DNA from: UBA8687 sp964564655
Lineage (GTDB): Bacteria > Nitrospinota > Nitrospinia > Nitrospinales > VA-1
Direction of reading: 5' to 3'
Assembly: GCA_964564655.1 (NCBI GenBank)
Contig: CAZMBO010000024.1
Coordinates: 1 to 20,949 of the forward strand
DNA: 20,949 nucleotides
Shown here: piece by piece, positions 1-8,070 of the stretch
Layout: every line of letters starts with the position of its first letter
Numbering within the stretch: position 1 is the stretch's first letter
The notes under the pieces: generated by a model
Told to the model about the DNA's origin: nothing
Seen by the model: only the letters and a program-made list of their open reading frames with translations
Database searches by the model: none
Program-made: the position numbers and the translations under genes

Positions 1-45
1 AAGGATTTTCTTGCTTCCTTTGGATGGCTCCTCCATAATTTCTGG

Positions 46-1260
46 ATGGAATACCGTCGCTTTGGTAAGACCAACGAAAAAATCTCTGTAATTACCCTTG
101 GTGGAATGCGTTTCAAGCATGGTTGGAATCCGCCGCGAGATCATCTTCCTGCTGAATCAATCAAAAATTGTATCGAAATCACAAAGAAGGCGTTCGATGT
201 CGGCATCAATCATATAGAAACAGCCTATGGGTATATGAAGAGTGAAAACCTTTATGGAATTTCCCTAAAAGAATTAGGGGTGCCGCGCGACCAATTCAAA
301 ATGATGACAAAAGGCGCACCGATGACAGGAGATGAAACTCGGGCCTTGATAGAGGAACAATTAACTAGCTTGAAACTGGATTTCATCGATTTTTACGGCT
401 GGCATGGAATTAATAATGAAGAAAGATTGCAAGCGGCTATCAAGCCAGGGGGACCCGTAGAGGTTTTGCATCGAATGAAGGAAGAAGGCCTGGTGCGTCA
501 CATTGGGTTTTCCACACACGCTCCGCTGGATATAATTTTGCGAGCCTTAAATACTGATTTATTCAGTTTCGTAAATCTCCATTACTATTATTTTTTTCAG
601 CGCAATCTTGCGGCGGTTCAATTAGCTGGGAAAAAGGATATTGGTGTTTTCATTATTTCCCCGAATGAAAAGGGAGGGATGCTTTGGAAGCCTTCAGTCA
701 TTGTTAGGGAAGCCTGTACACCCATGACGGCAATTCAATTCAATGGTCGGTTCTGTCTTGAGCATCCTGAAATCACCACTCTAAGCATGGGAATCCATGA
801 ACCGGAACATTTTCCACAGAATCTTTCAATTTTAAATGAAGAGCAAATTTATGTTGATCAAGAGCAAAAAATTCGTGGGCAGATGGACGGTCGATTAAAT
901 GAAGTGGCAGAACTTTGTACCCTTTGCAATGAATGCTTACCTTGCCCTGAGGAAATAAACATTCCTGAAGTGTTACGTTTTAGAAACTTGTTGCAAGCTT
1001 ATGATATGGAAGACTATGGGAAATTTCGTTACAACATGTTCGAAAGTGAGGGCCATTGGTTCCCGGGAAACTTTGCATCAAAGTGCACCGAGTGTGGAGA
1101 TTGCCTTCCCCGATGCCCGGAAAGACTGGAGATTCCTAAATTGTTATTCGATACTCACCACCGATTATTTGATAGGAAAGCTTGGTTAAAAAACAAGCTG
1201 CTTTACTTCGCATACGGCATTTATAGGTTTTTCAGAAAGTTTGCGGTAGGAATTGATTGA
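46..1260 (+). CDS. Aldo/keto reductase with C-terminal [4Fe-4S] ferredoxin-like domain
   Basis: The protein has 404 aa. Residues 1-270 form an aldo/keto-reductase TIM barrel and open with the usual start of the family (MEYRRFGKT). By position the AKR tetrad would be E58, Y63, K89 and H120; E58 stands where most members have Asp, in HIETAYGY instead of a DTA.xY pattern. The C-terminal part carries two cysteine clusters: C291/C294/C297/C300 followed by Pro, and C347/C350/C353/C357 followed by Pro. This is the arrangement of the ferredoxin-containing reductases of COG1453, so two [4Fe-4S] clusters are likely. Residues 380-400 are aromatic and basic and could form an amphipathic membrane-associated helix. 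The likely role is a cytoplasmic NAD(P)H- or ferredoxin-linked oxidoreductase with unknown substrate. The frame stays open to the window edge, but ATG 46 gives the canonical N-terminus. I see no clear Shine-Dalgarno sequence. The gene converges with the next one. Confidence 0.9.
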   Translation: MEYRRFGKTNEKISVITLGGMRFKHGWNPPRDHLPAESIKNCIEITKKAFDVGINHIETAYGYMKSENLYGISLKELGVPRDQFKMMTKGAPMTGDETRALIEEQLTSLKLDFIDFYGWHGINNEERLQAAIKPGGPVEVLHRMKEEGLVRHIGFSTHAPLDIILRALNTDLFSFVNLHYYYFFQRNLAAVQLAGKKDIGVFIISPNEKGGMLWKPSVIVREACTPMTAIQFNGRFCLEHPEITTLSMGIHEPEHFPQNLSILNEEQIYVDQEQKIRGQMDGRLNEVAELCTLCNECLPCPEEINIPEVLRFRNLLQAYDMEDYGKFRYNMFESEGHWFPGNFASKCTECGDCLPRCPERLEIPKLLFDTHHRLFDRKAWLKNKLLYFAYGIYRFFRKFAVGID

Positions 1261-1359
1261 AGGATTCTTCAATATTTAAATTGTTATGTTTTAGATAAAA
1301 AATAGATTTTTAAAAACTACTCTTTAAATAGAAAATTTGTCCTCGTTTATGGGTGGGGT

Positions 1360-4300
1360 TTATGTTAACGATTTGTTTTGGCAGGATTTTCTCAATTCCC
1401 AGGCATTTCGATAGGAGTCGTCTTTTTTGATAATCTTTTCCAGAAGAGGGAGTGCCTTGGTGCATTTATTTAGAAGGGTGAAAATTTCTGCCATTATAAA
1501 TTGCAAATGAATTTCATCGGGATCGATTAGGTTATAGCGGCCTCCATACATTAGAACTTCTTTTGCTTCTCCCAATCCACGATAGCTTTTTACAATACTC
1601 TGCAATACCTTCAAGTTCATCTGGTCTTCTTGTAACAAGGGAAGGGAATATTCCAAAGATTTCAGATACTCCTTTTTTAAATTGTAGAACTCTGCAAGAG
1701 ATCTTAGTAGAATTGGGTCTTGCGGATTTTTTTCTACTTCTTTTAATAGACTGACCAGCCCGATCTCTCTCATAACGGTACTTATTTGCTGAGGATCATT
1801 TTTGGCGGTGTTTTGAAAGAAGATAAGAGCCTCTTCTTTTTTTCCTGATTCCAGCAGATTGTATCCCATATAAAGGCTGGCGAAACTCAGATTAGGATTT
1901 TTTTCTAAAACTACTTGAAGAATCTCCATGCTTTGTTCATAGTTGCCGATCTGATAAAAACTGTGAGCCAAGTTGAGCATGTACTGTAGATTATCCGGTT
2001 CTTCTTCGATGAGTTGGGTCAAACGTTGCATTTGTTGGCGGTCTGCCTGTAGATGGTAACGGAAGAGGTCGTCGTCTTCTACAAGAGTCATGGCCTTTAA
2101 AAGCTGACCGCGGTTACTATACATAACCCCGCGCTGATAAAGGTCCATTGCATCATAATGGGCTTTCAACTTTTTCTTATTTTCTTCTGAAAGGTTTGTT
2201 ATTTGCTTTGCAACATCATCAAACCTTGCGCGATTGAATACATACCTTTCTTGTCCGGGTATACCAATGACATTACCTAATTCAAGATAAAACTCAATGG
2301 CTGGATGATTATCAGTAATAATAGGAAAACCTTCCCCAAGTTTGACCACCTGTTCGTTAAGTAGCCAAATATTGCTCAGGAAAGAAAAGATATCTGGAAT
2401 TTCAATATCCTTCAGCGCTTTTTTAACTTCAGGTTCCTGCAAACGTTGACTTAATTTATTGAAATCGATCTTAATCGGTTGATCAGAGCCGATAATAAGG
2501 ATTTCGTTTGCGACAGAAAGCCAACCCATCGTATAGGGAAAAACAGACTGAAAAGTTTTGAAGTGCATGGCAACTTCTTTTTCTCCCTGGCTGTGCAAGG
2601 GAATCCATTGCGCTGCGATACCGCCAGGTTTTAGTTTGCTTTTCTGTAATTCATAATATTCCTGTGTATATAGGTTAACAGTAAAAGCAGTGCGCGGTGG
2701 GGGCGGTTCAGATGTGATTACGTCATAGAGTTTGCGGGTCGTTAATAAATGATTCCGACCATCCTGAATAATAAAATTCACTTTAGGATTGGAGAGAACA
2801 TCATGATTCTGATCTGCAAAAATTTTTCCTGCGCTGATGACGCTGGAAGATAGTTCCAAGCTATCGACTGTTTTTACGCGAGGATGGATTCCGGCTGCGC
2901 CTGTAGTCTGACCTGTTCCAAAACAGACCACTAAAACATCATCGGGTTTGTCCACAAGAAGAATAGGGACATGTGCAAAAAGTTTCATGTAACGAGTAGC
3001 GATCATGTTTGACGCCGACATGGAAATTCCATTAGTGATCAACCGTTTCGCCGAAGGATCTAGCACTCCATATTCGTCCCTGAAAACTGCAACGGTATCG
3101 GATAAGCCTTCTTCAAAATAAATCAGTTTATTTATATTTCGCTTGCCGGCACTATCCCGCATGAAGAAGGAATTCATTACATCATTTGGAATAGCCATGT
3201 TTATAAAAAGGATAAGGGAAGCAAATACCACGGTCATGATTTTCTTGACAGTTGGGGTCAAATAATCTCCCGTGCGGAACAAAAGAATCATAGTCAATAA
3301 ATTGATAGTTGCGAGAAGAGTGAGGCTGGCTTGGCTGCCAAAGTGGGGCAGGAAAAGAAAACCGGAAAAAAGAGAGCCAAGAATAGCACCCATTGTATTT
3401 GCAGCATAAACCTGCCCAGTTGCCTGTCCAATATTTTCATGTTTTCCCGATATTAGTTGAATTAGCAATGGAAAACACATTCCAAGAAGCAAAGTGGGAA
3501 TCAACATTAGAGCCGCTGAATCTCTAAAATAGTTCCAAAAGGCAGCAACAGGATTGCCCAGGTTGTATGCGTTCCAAGGTGGAGAAAGAATGGACTCTAA
3601 TCCATAAATGGAGCAAATAATATAAATTCCCACTCCACCTTGTAGGACAATGAGGATGGTGCGCAAGTTTTTGATCTTTGACAAAAGCGGAATTAGTAAA
3701 AGGCTTCCTAGAAAAATACCAAATAAAAAGACAGTAAGCATCATACTAAATGAGTAGACCGTACTGGCGATGCTGAATACCAAAAGCCGCGTCCATAAAA
3801 CTTCATAGGCAAGAGCAGTAAAACCGCAAATAAAGCTGATTCCCATCCAAAATTTTTGTTCTGGACTCCAACGTAATTTTGGGAAATTGATCGTTGGAAG
3901 GTTAAACTTAATAGTACCTCCGTTCTCTTTGTAAATGCTTAATGCACTAATTCCAATAAACAGGTTACAAGCAGCGGCCATCAAAACGGTTTGCAAAACC
4001 CCGAATGTTCCCATCAAAAAAAATCCTGTAATCATGCAACCAGAGGCTGCGCCCAAGGTGTTAAGGGCATAAAGTAGGCTGACTTGTGTTCCTATGCGTT
4101 TATTATCCATCACGCAGTATTTGCTTATTAGGGGAAGAGTTGCTCCCATAAATGTTGTGGGAACTAATATCAATGTGAATGAAAAAATAATTTTTAATAA
4201 ATTTTGTATAGGTGGGGATTCTGGAACAGCACTATGAAATAAGGAGTAAATTTCAGCAAAGTTAGCAAAAAGAAGCGAAAGTACGGCACCGCTGGCAAAT

Positions 4301-4560
4301 ATCATTATTTCTATCCAGCCGTACAGTTGAAGTGCCGTGGAAGAAGAATCTATGCTATTTGCAGATAACTTGTCGACCGCATAGCCAAAGAGATAACTAC
4401 CGAAGCCCAGACCTGCCATGAACGCGGCAAGCACTACAGAAACTGAAAAAACGGTGTGCCCAAAAACAAGGGTGAGCATTCGAGTCCATACGATTTCATA
4501 AATCAGAGCCGTAATTCCTGACATGAAAAACAAAAAATAGACTATGGGAGAGCGTTGCAT
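1360..4560 (-). CDS. MFS-like membrane / spermidine-synthase-like / TPR fusion protein
   Basis: The protein has 1066 aa in three parts. Residues 1-460 are polytopic membrane sequence with an internal two-fold repeat: residues 15-57 (GITALIYEIVWTRML) match residues 246-288 (GFTALAYEVLWTRLL), and 133-182 match 354-403. Residues 475-770 resemble a spermidine-synthase-type Rossmann methyltransferase fold, with a glycine loop near 546-552 (VCFGTGQ), an acidic D563-Q-L-E-like strand end around 565-570 and IIQDGRNHL at 597-605. Residues 800-1066 are TPR-like helical repeats. Fusions of this kind are usually annotated as fused MFS/spermidine synthase, and their reaction is not established. The segment where the catalytic Asp of true spermidine synthases lies reads YDVITSEPPPP (612-622), so classical aminopropyl transfer is doubtful. 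A weak GAAAG lies ahead of the ATG. The gene is divergent from the PCP_red gene across 196 bp. Confidence 0.85.
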   Translation of the reverse strand: MQRSPIVYFLFFMSGITALIYEIVWTRMLTLVFGHTVFSVSVVLAAFMAGLGFGSYLFGYAVDKLSANSIDSSSTALQLYGWIEIMIFASGAVLSLLFANFAEIYSLFHSAVPESPPIQNLLKIIFSFTLILVPTTFMGATLPLISKYCVMDNKRIGTQVSLLYALNTLGAASGCMITGFFLMGTFGVLQTVLMAAACNLFIGISALSIYKENGGTIKFNLPTINFPKLRWSPEQKFWMGISFICGFTALAYEVLWTRLLVFSIASTVYSFSMMLTVFLFGIFLGSLLLIPLLSKIKNLRTILIVLQGGVGIYIICSIYGLESILSPPWNAYNLGNPVAAFWNYFRDSAALMLIPTLLLGMCFPLLIQLISGKHENIGQATGQVYAANTMGAILGSLFSGFLFLPHFGSQASLTLLATINLLTMILLFRTGDYLTPTVKKIMTVVFASLILFINMAIPNDVMNSFFMRDSAGKRNINKLIYFEEGLSDTVAVFRDEYGVLDPSAKRLITNGISMSASNMIATRYMKLFAHVPILLVDKPDDVLVVCFGTGQTTGAAGIHPRVKTVDSLELSSSVISAGKIFADQNHDVLSNPKVNFIIQDGRNHLLTTRKLYDVITSEPPPPRTAFTVNLYTQEYYELQKSKLKPGGIAAQWIPLHSQGEKEVAMHFKTFQSVFPYTMGWLSVANEILIIGSDQPIKIDFNKLSQRLQEPEVKKALKDIEIPDIFSFLSNIWLLNEQVVKLGEGFPIITDNHPAIEFYLELGNVIGIPGQERYVFNRARFDDVAKQITNLSEENKKKLKAHYDAMDLYQRGVMYSNRGQLLKAMTLVEDDDLFRYHLQADRQQMQRLTQLIEEEPDNLQYMLNLAHSFYQIGNYEQSMEILQVVLEKNPNLSFASLYMGYNLLESGKKEEALIFFQNTAKNDPQQISTVMREIGLVSLLKEVEKNPQDPILLRSLAEFYNLKKEYLKSLEYSLPLLQEDQMNLKVLQSIVKSYRGLGEAKEVLMYGGRYNLIDPDEIHLQFIMAEIFTLLNKCTKALPLLEKIIKKDDSYRNAWELRKSCQNKSLT

Positions 4561-4681
4561 GTTTAAATATCTTTCAGTGCAAATCCGAACTGGATTTTAT
4601 GTGAAAAACCAAGAATGAGCTAGATTCTTTTTGGCAATACACCTTTTTTTAGTGGCATACTTTGGAAAAGCTTTAAATTAA

Positions 4682-4710
4682 TTGACAATGACCAAAGCTT
4701 CAAGTAATTT
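4682..4710 (+). promoter_or_regulatory. Candidate sigma70-type promoter for the PCP_red gene
   Basis: A perfect TTGACA (4682-4687) is followed after 17 bp by TAATTT (4705-4710), a poor -10 matching 3 of 6 bases. A better TATAAA lies at 4712-4717 but with a 24-bp spacer. A start near 4717 would leave a leader of about 40 nt. An AAGG (4745-4748) sits 8 nt ahead of the ATG at 4757. Confidence 0.35.
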
Positions 4711-4756
4711 TTATAAATATCTGTGTTTTTGATAATAATAAATTAAGGTTCTTTAA

Positions 4757-5587
4757 ATGGGAACGCAAGAAATAAAGGTTACAGATGCTGACCATCCTTA
4801 CGCCAAAGAAAATGGTGTGGTGTGGGCTGAGGAAGCTTGGGAACGTGTGAAACATGCTCCGGAATTTGTTCGCCCTGGTATTCGGAAGCTTATGGTGCAG
4901 CGTTGCGTGAAACGCGGTTTTAAAATTGTAACCTCTGATTTTCTAACAGAAATCCGCAACGAGTCCATGATGTTAGTATCCAAGCGGGTCAAGGGTTTTG
5001 GTTTTGAAGAGTTAACGATGGATGCTTTTGATGTGGCTAAGGAAAAAATGCGAGAAAGTCCGCGCAAGGTAGAAGTAATTGAAGAGATTGAAGATTTTCT
5101 CTCAATGCGCACAGAAAAAAAAGACGACATCGTAGAAAAATTCAAGAGTTATATGGAAGTGACTCCAACATCAGGAATTCCTTGGAGTAAAGAAGCCAAG
5201 GAAAAAATGGAAAAGGTGCCTCCCTTTGTCCTCGGTATGGCCAAGCAAACAATTGAAGGACGAGCCAGAGAAAGAGGAGATAAAATGATAACTCCCGATA
5301 TCATTGATGAGGTTTTTACAAACATTATGCCCTCTTCTGCAAAGCAAGCAATGGGCATGGAAGTGACAGAAGAAGATCTGAAACAGGATGAACAAATTGA
5401 AAAACAAAAAGAAGAACCTGTTCAGGTGTCAATGAAATGGGAAGGTGATGCGTTGGACAAAGTATCGCGTATTCCTATTCCTTTTATCCGAAACATGGCT
5501 GTGAAGCGGATAGAACAGGAAGTGACCAAGGCTGGCGAAGATATTGTGACGATGGATTTGTTCGAAAAATACAGATTTACTTTTTAG
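4757..5587 (+). CDS. Protein with three tandem PCP_red (protochlorophyllide reductase-like) domains
   Basis: The protein has 276 aa and is cytoplasmic, with no signal peptide or TM segment. Three copies of a small helical module can be read, each of the form W-x3-A-x5-P-x-(F/V)-(V/I)-(R/L)-...-(I/V)-T-x-D. They begin at W23 (with HAPEFVRPGIRK and IVTSDF), W143 (with KVPPFVLGMAK and MITPDI) and W228 (with RIPIPFIRNMAVK and IVTMDL). This matches the PCP_red family, best known as the C-terminal domain of the light-independent protochlorophyllide reductase B subunit. Stand-alone versions occur in non-photosynthetic bacteria, where their role is unknown. No bchN or bchL partner or other chlorophyll gene is present here, so pigment synthesis is not implied. 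A charged linker (about 202-222) separates copies 2 and 3. The stop codon lies 2 bp from the end of convergent engB. Confidence 0.8.
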   Translation: MGTQEIKVTDADHPYAKENGVVWAEEAWERVKHAPEFVRPGIRKLMVQRCVKRGFKIVTSDFLTEIRNESMMLVSKRVKGFGFEELTMDAFDVAKEKMRESPRKVEVIEEIEDFLSMRTEKKDDIVEKFKSYMEVTPTSGIPWSKEAKEKMEKVPPFVLGMAKQTIEGRARERGDKMITPDIIDEVFTNIMPSSAKQAMGMEVTEEDLKQDEQIEKQKEEPVQVSMKWEGDALDKVSRIPIPFIRNMAVKRIEQEVTKAGEDIVTMDLFEKYRFTF

Positions 5588-5589
5588 GC

Positions 5590-6204
5590 TTATATCCCCA
5601 CAGAAGTTTGATCCCCCTTTTCTGAAGCTAACTTTTGTAGTTCACTCCAAAGTTTTTGTCTTCCCAAATGATTTTTACTTGAATAAGTAACTGCTGCAAG
5701 GGCATTTCCCCCCATAAACGCAGATTGAATTATTTTGGTTTGTTTACTACGCTCCGTCCCTGATAGCTTGTCCGATTTGGTAATAACCAGGATGTAATTT
5801 CTACCAAGTTCCTCTAGCCATTCTTTTAGAGTCAGGTCGAGTTCAGTGGGTTTGCGCCGGATATCTACAATAAATACGATTGCTATCAAAGGTTCGCGAT
5901 TAATAAGATATTCCTCGATCATTTGTTTCCATTTTTTTTGAAGAGCCGGGGTGATCCGTGCAAATCCATAGCCAGGAAGATCAGCAAACATCAATTTTTC
6001 ATTAATTCTGAAAAAATTTATTTCCCTAGTTTTACCAGGTGTGGAGCTGATGCGAACAAGTTTTTTACGATTTAAAAGAGATCGAATCAGTGAGGACTTT
6101 CCGACATTAGACCTTCCAACAAAGGCAAATTCAGGGAAAAAATCCTTAGGGTATTGTTTCGAGGAAACAGCACCGGTCACAAACTCCGTATTTATTATTT
6201 TCAT
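5590..6204 (-). CDS. engB: Ribosome-biogenesis GTP-binding protein EngB (YihA/YsxC)
   Basis: The protein has 204 aa, a normal length for the EngB/YsxC family of TRAFAC GTPases, which are needed for late assembly of the 50S ribosomal subunit. All G motifs are present: G1 GRSNVGKS at 30-37, the G2 region TPGKT at 55-59, G3 DLPG at 75-78, G4 TKSD at 142-145 and a G5-like SSK at 175-177. The N-terminal FVGRSNVGKSSLI and DLPGYGFA segments are diagnostic of the family. The gene lies 21 bp downstream of the DUF1015 gene on the same strand, so it is probably the second gene of that transcript. No good Shine-Dalgarno sequence is visible. Its 3' end faces the PCP_red gene with a 2-bp gap and no visible terminator. 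Confidence 0.97.
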   Translation of the reverse strand: MKIINTEFVTGAVSSKQYPKDFFPEFAFVGRSNVGKSSLIRSLLNRKKLVRISSTPGKTREINFFRINEKLMFADLPGYGFARITPALQKKWKQMIEEYLINREPLIAIVFIVDIRRKPTELDLTLKEWLEELGRNYILVITKSDKLSGTERSKQTKIIQSAFMGGNALAAVTYSSKNHLGRQKLWSELQKLASEKGDQTSVGI

Positions 6205-6225
6205 GGACGTATTTTAGTCAAACTG

Positions 6226-7521
6226 CTATTTCTCAAACTTGTTTATAACAAGACCCGATAGCAGCTTAGGATAAAAAAATGTGGCTTTCTGTGGAAGGCG
6301 GATTCCCATTCCTGCTAAACGACGTACCTCATCAATTTGTGTGGGATTCATAAAAAAGGCAACGTCATATTCTCCTGCATCGACCAAATCCATAGCCTCT
6401 TGGGAGTTCACTTTATACGAAACAAACTGCTGACCTGCTTTTTCTCGGGTATCAATTTTCAAAATTTCTCGCAAAATAATAACATGCAATTGCATAACGT
6501 CTAGAACTTGCAGATTCTGAGGTTCATTTTTATCCAGTAAAGGCAGAATATTTTTTGGATCATTGGCAATTAAGGTATAAGTTTTACCTTTTCCCATATA
6601 AGCACAAAAGGCAATGCGATCTTTTCCAATTTTATGTAAGCGGGACTTTATTTCTGCCGCATTTACTTCGGTTGTCCAAGGGATGACATCGAAATATTTG
6701 TTCACTTGTTTCAAAAATATTTCCCGATCAAACGAAGTCGGGTTTTTTACTACGCGGTGAATTGGGAAAATTGACATTGACCCTGAGTCCATATTGGTCA
6801 AAAACATCATGACGTGAGAACTGTCCGGTACTACGCCTTTATTTTTTTTAGCGAAAGCCAACGCTGTTTCATAGCGATGGTGCCCATCTGCAATATAGAT
6901 TTTTTTATCACGAATCAGGTCGCTGATTTTTTGGTTTTTATCAGGGTTGTCTAATCGCCAGAGTTTATGGGTCACATGGCTATCTTCAATGACCGAGAAA
7001 GGTTTTGTTTTTATTCCTGTATTTAGAAAAGAATCTATATTTCCTTCCGGATCTGAATACAATCCGAAGATAGGACTAAAGTTGGCATGGCAAGTATTGA
7101 GAAGTTTAGTACGGTCGGTTTTTGCTTTTGAGAGTGTGAATTCATGCGGACAAATATTTCCTTCACTGAAGTCTTCCACTTTAACGCGCGCAAAAAAACC
7201 AACGCGGCAGAATTTTTCACCTTCAAATTCATATTCCTGACTGTAAAGATAAAAGCTGGGTTTATTGTCTCTCTTCAAAACGCCTTCATTTGTCCAATCC
7301 TCAAAAACTTTTGCAGACCTAGTGTAGCGATTATCGCTTTCAGAGTCTGTTTCGTATTCCTTTCCAAGTATCAATCGAATCACATTATGCGGATTTTTCT
7401 GGTATAAGGCTTCCTGCTGATCAGGGGAAATCACATCATAAGGAGGGGCCGTTACTCCATGGAGAGGGCCGGTAATGTCGACATTGTACAATAGGCCGTG
7501 GAAGGGAATAACTTCAATCAT
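6226..7521 (-). CDS. DUF1015 family protein
   Basis: The protein has 431 aa, full length for the DUF1015 (COG4198) family. Recognisable family motifs run in order: APPYDVIS at 25-32, HEFTLSKAKTDRTKLL at 126-141, the hallmark DGHHRYETA at 212-220, and a C-terminal LPQKATFFYPKLLSGLV segment. There is no signal peptide or TM segment, so it is cytoplasmic. The biochemical function of the family is not established. The conserved His/Arg/Asp cluster suggests a catalytic or nucleotide-related role, which is inference. It heads a probable two-gene transcript with engB and has its own candidate promoter in the 78-bp gap after the cytochrome operon. The Shine-Dalgarno sequence is weak. Confidence 0.9.
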   Translation of the reverse strand: MIEVIPFHGLLYNVDITGPLHGVTAPPYDVISPDQQEALYQKNPHNVIRLILGKEYETDSESDNRYTRSAKVFEDWTNEGVLKRDNKPSFYLYSQEYEFEGEKFCRVGFFARVKVEDFSEGNICPHEFTLSKAKTDRTKLLNTCHANFSPIFGLYSDPEGNIDSFLNTGIKTKPFSVIEDSHVTHKLWRLDNPDKNQKISDLIRDKKIYIADGHHRYETALAFAKKNKGVVPDSSHVMMFLTNMDSGSMSIFPIHRVVKNPTSFDREIFLKQVNKYFDVIPWTTEVNAAEIKSRLHKIGKDRIAFCAYMGKGKTYTLIANDPKNILPLLDKNEPQNLQVLDVMQLHVIILREILKIDTREKAGQQFVSYKVNSQEAMDLVDAGEYDVAFFMNPTQIDEVRRLAGMGIRLPQKATFFYPKLLSGLVINKFEK

Positions 7522-7564
7522 TTTCTGTTCACTTTAAAAAAATCCAAATTTACACTAGAAAATT

Positions 7565-7593
7565 ATTATACCAAAAAGAATAAGAAATTTTAA
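7565..7593 (-). promoter_or_regulatory. Candidate promoter for DUF1015-engB
   Basis: On the minus strand a perfect TATAAT (7565-7570) lies 17 bp after TTAAAA (7588-7593, 4 of 6 matches to TTGACA). The site is in the short gap between the stop of the monohaem lipoprotein gene (7600) and the DUF1015 start (7521). A start near 7558 would give a leader of about 37 nt. This suggests engB expression does not depend only on read-through from the cytochrome operon. Confidence 0.45.
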
Positions 7594-7599
7594 AAAGGC

Positions 7600-8067
7600 T
7601 TATAGAGCTTCGCACTGGCATAATTCGCGAATATAGCGGACAAGCTCATAGATGGTAGAATCGTTTAGAGTGTTTCCCCATGCTGGCATACAGGGTGCTC
7701 GTCCAACAGATAACCCTCCAAACTTAATGGCTTCAAAAAACTGCTCATCGGTTCGGGTTTCTAGGTATTCTGCCTTGGTATGATCTCTTGGTGGTACGGT
7801 CAGGAATTTTGCATTAACGCCATTCCCCTTACCTTCGATTCCATGACATTGGGCACAATACCACTGGTAAGTTTTACGGGTTTTCTCCGTTACAAAAACT
7901 GGTTCTGAAACTGATTCCTCTTTTAATTGAAGGGATTGTGGTTCTGTTTTGAGTGGAGGTTTTGGTACTGAGGTTTTTTCGGTCTTTTTTTCACCGCATC
8001 CTGATATCCCTATTATGAGCATTAGGATCCCACAGTTAAAAATAGATCTTAGTGAAGATTTGATCAT
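7600..8067 (-). CDS. Monohaem c-type cytochrome, lipoprotein
   Basis: The protein has 155 aa. The N-terminus is a lipoprotein signal: basic MIKSSLR, a hydrophobic stretch, then a lipobox ISGC with C24 as the lipidated residue. A Pro/Lys/Glu-rich tether (25-65) follows, typical of a mobile domain held on a membrane. The cytochrome c class I domain has haem motif CAQCH at 71-75 and a probable axial Met127 in APCMPAW. Additional cysteines at 126, 150 and 152 are unusual for a monohaem cytochrome. It is the last gene of the four-gene cytochrome operon, 3 bp after the dihaem gene. The likely role is a membrane-tethered electron shuttle between the larger cytochromes and an unidentified partner. 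Inner or outer membrane sorting cannot be decided; residue +2 is Gly, which does not suggest Lol avoidance. Confidence 0.9.
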   Translation of the reverse strand: MIKSSLRSIFNCGILMLIIGISGCGEKKTEKTSVPKPPLKTEPQSLQLKEESVSEPVFVTEKTRKTYQWYCAQCHGIEGKGNGVNAKFLTVPPRDHTKAEYLETRTDEQFFEAIKFGGLSVGRAPCMPAWGNTLNDSTIYELVRYIRELCQCEAL

Positions 8068-8070
8068 AGG

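Noticed and set aside
1261..1359. Possible bidirectional terminator between the convergent aldo/keto reductase and fusion-protein genes
   Set aside because: Only an AT-only AAAAAT-AG-ATTTTT dyad is visible, and no GC-rich stem.
4757..5587. Evidence for photosynthesis from the PCP_red domains
   Set aside because: No other bacteriochlorophyll gene is present, and the domain occurs alone in non-phototrophs.
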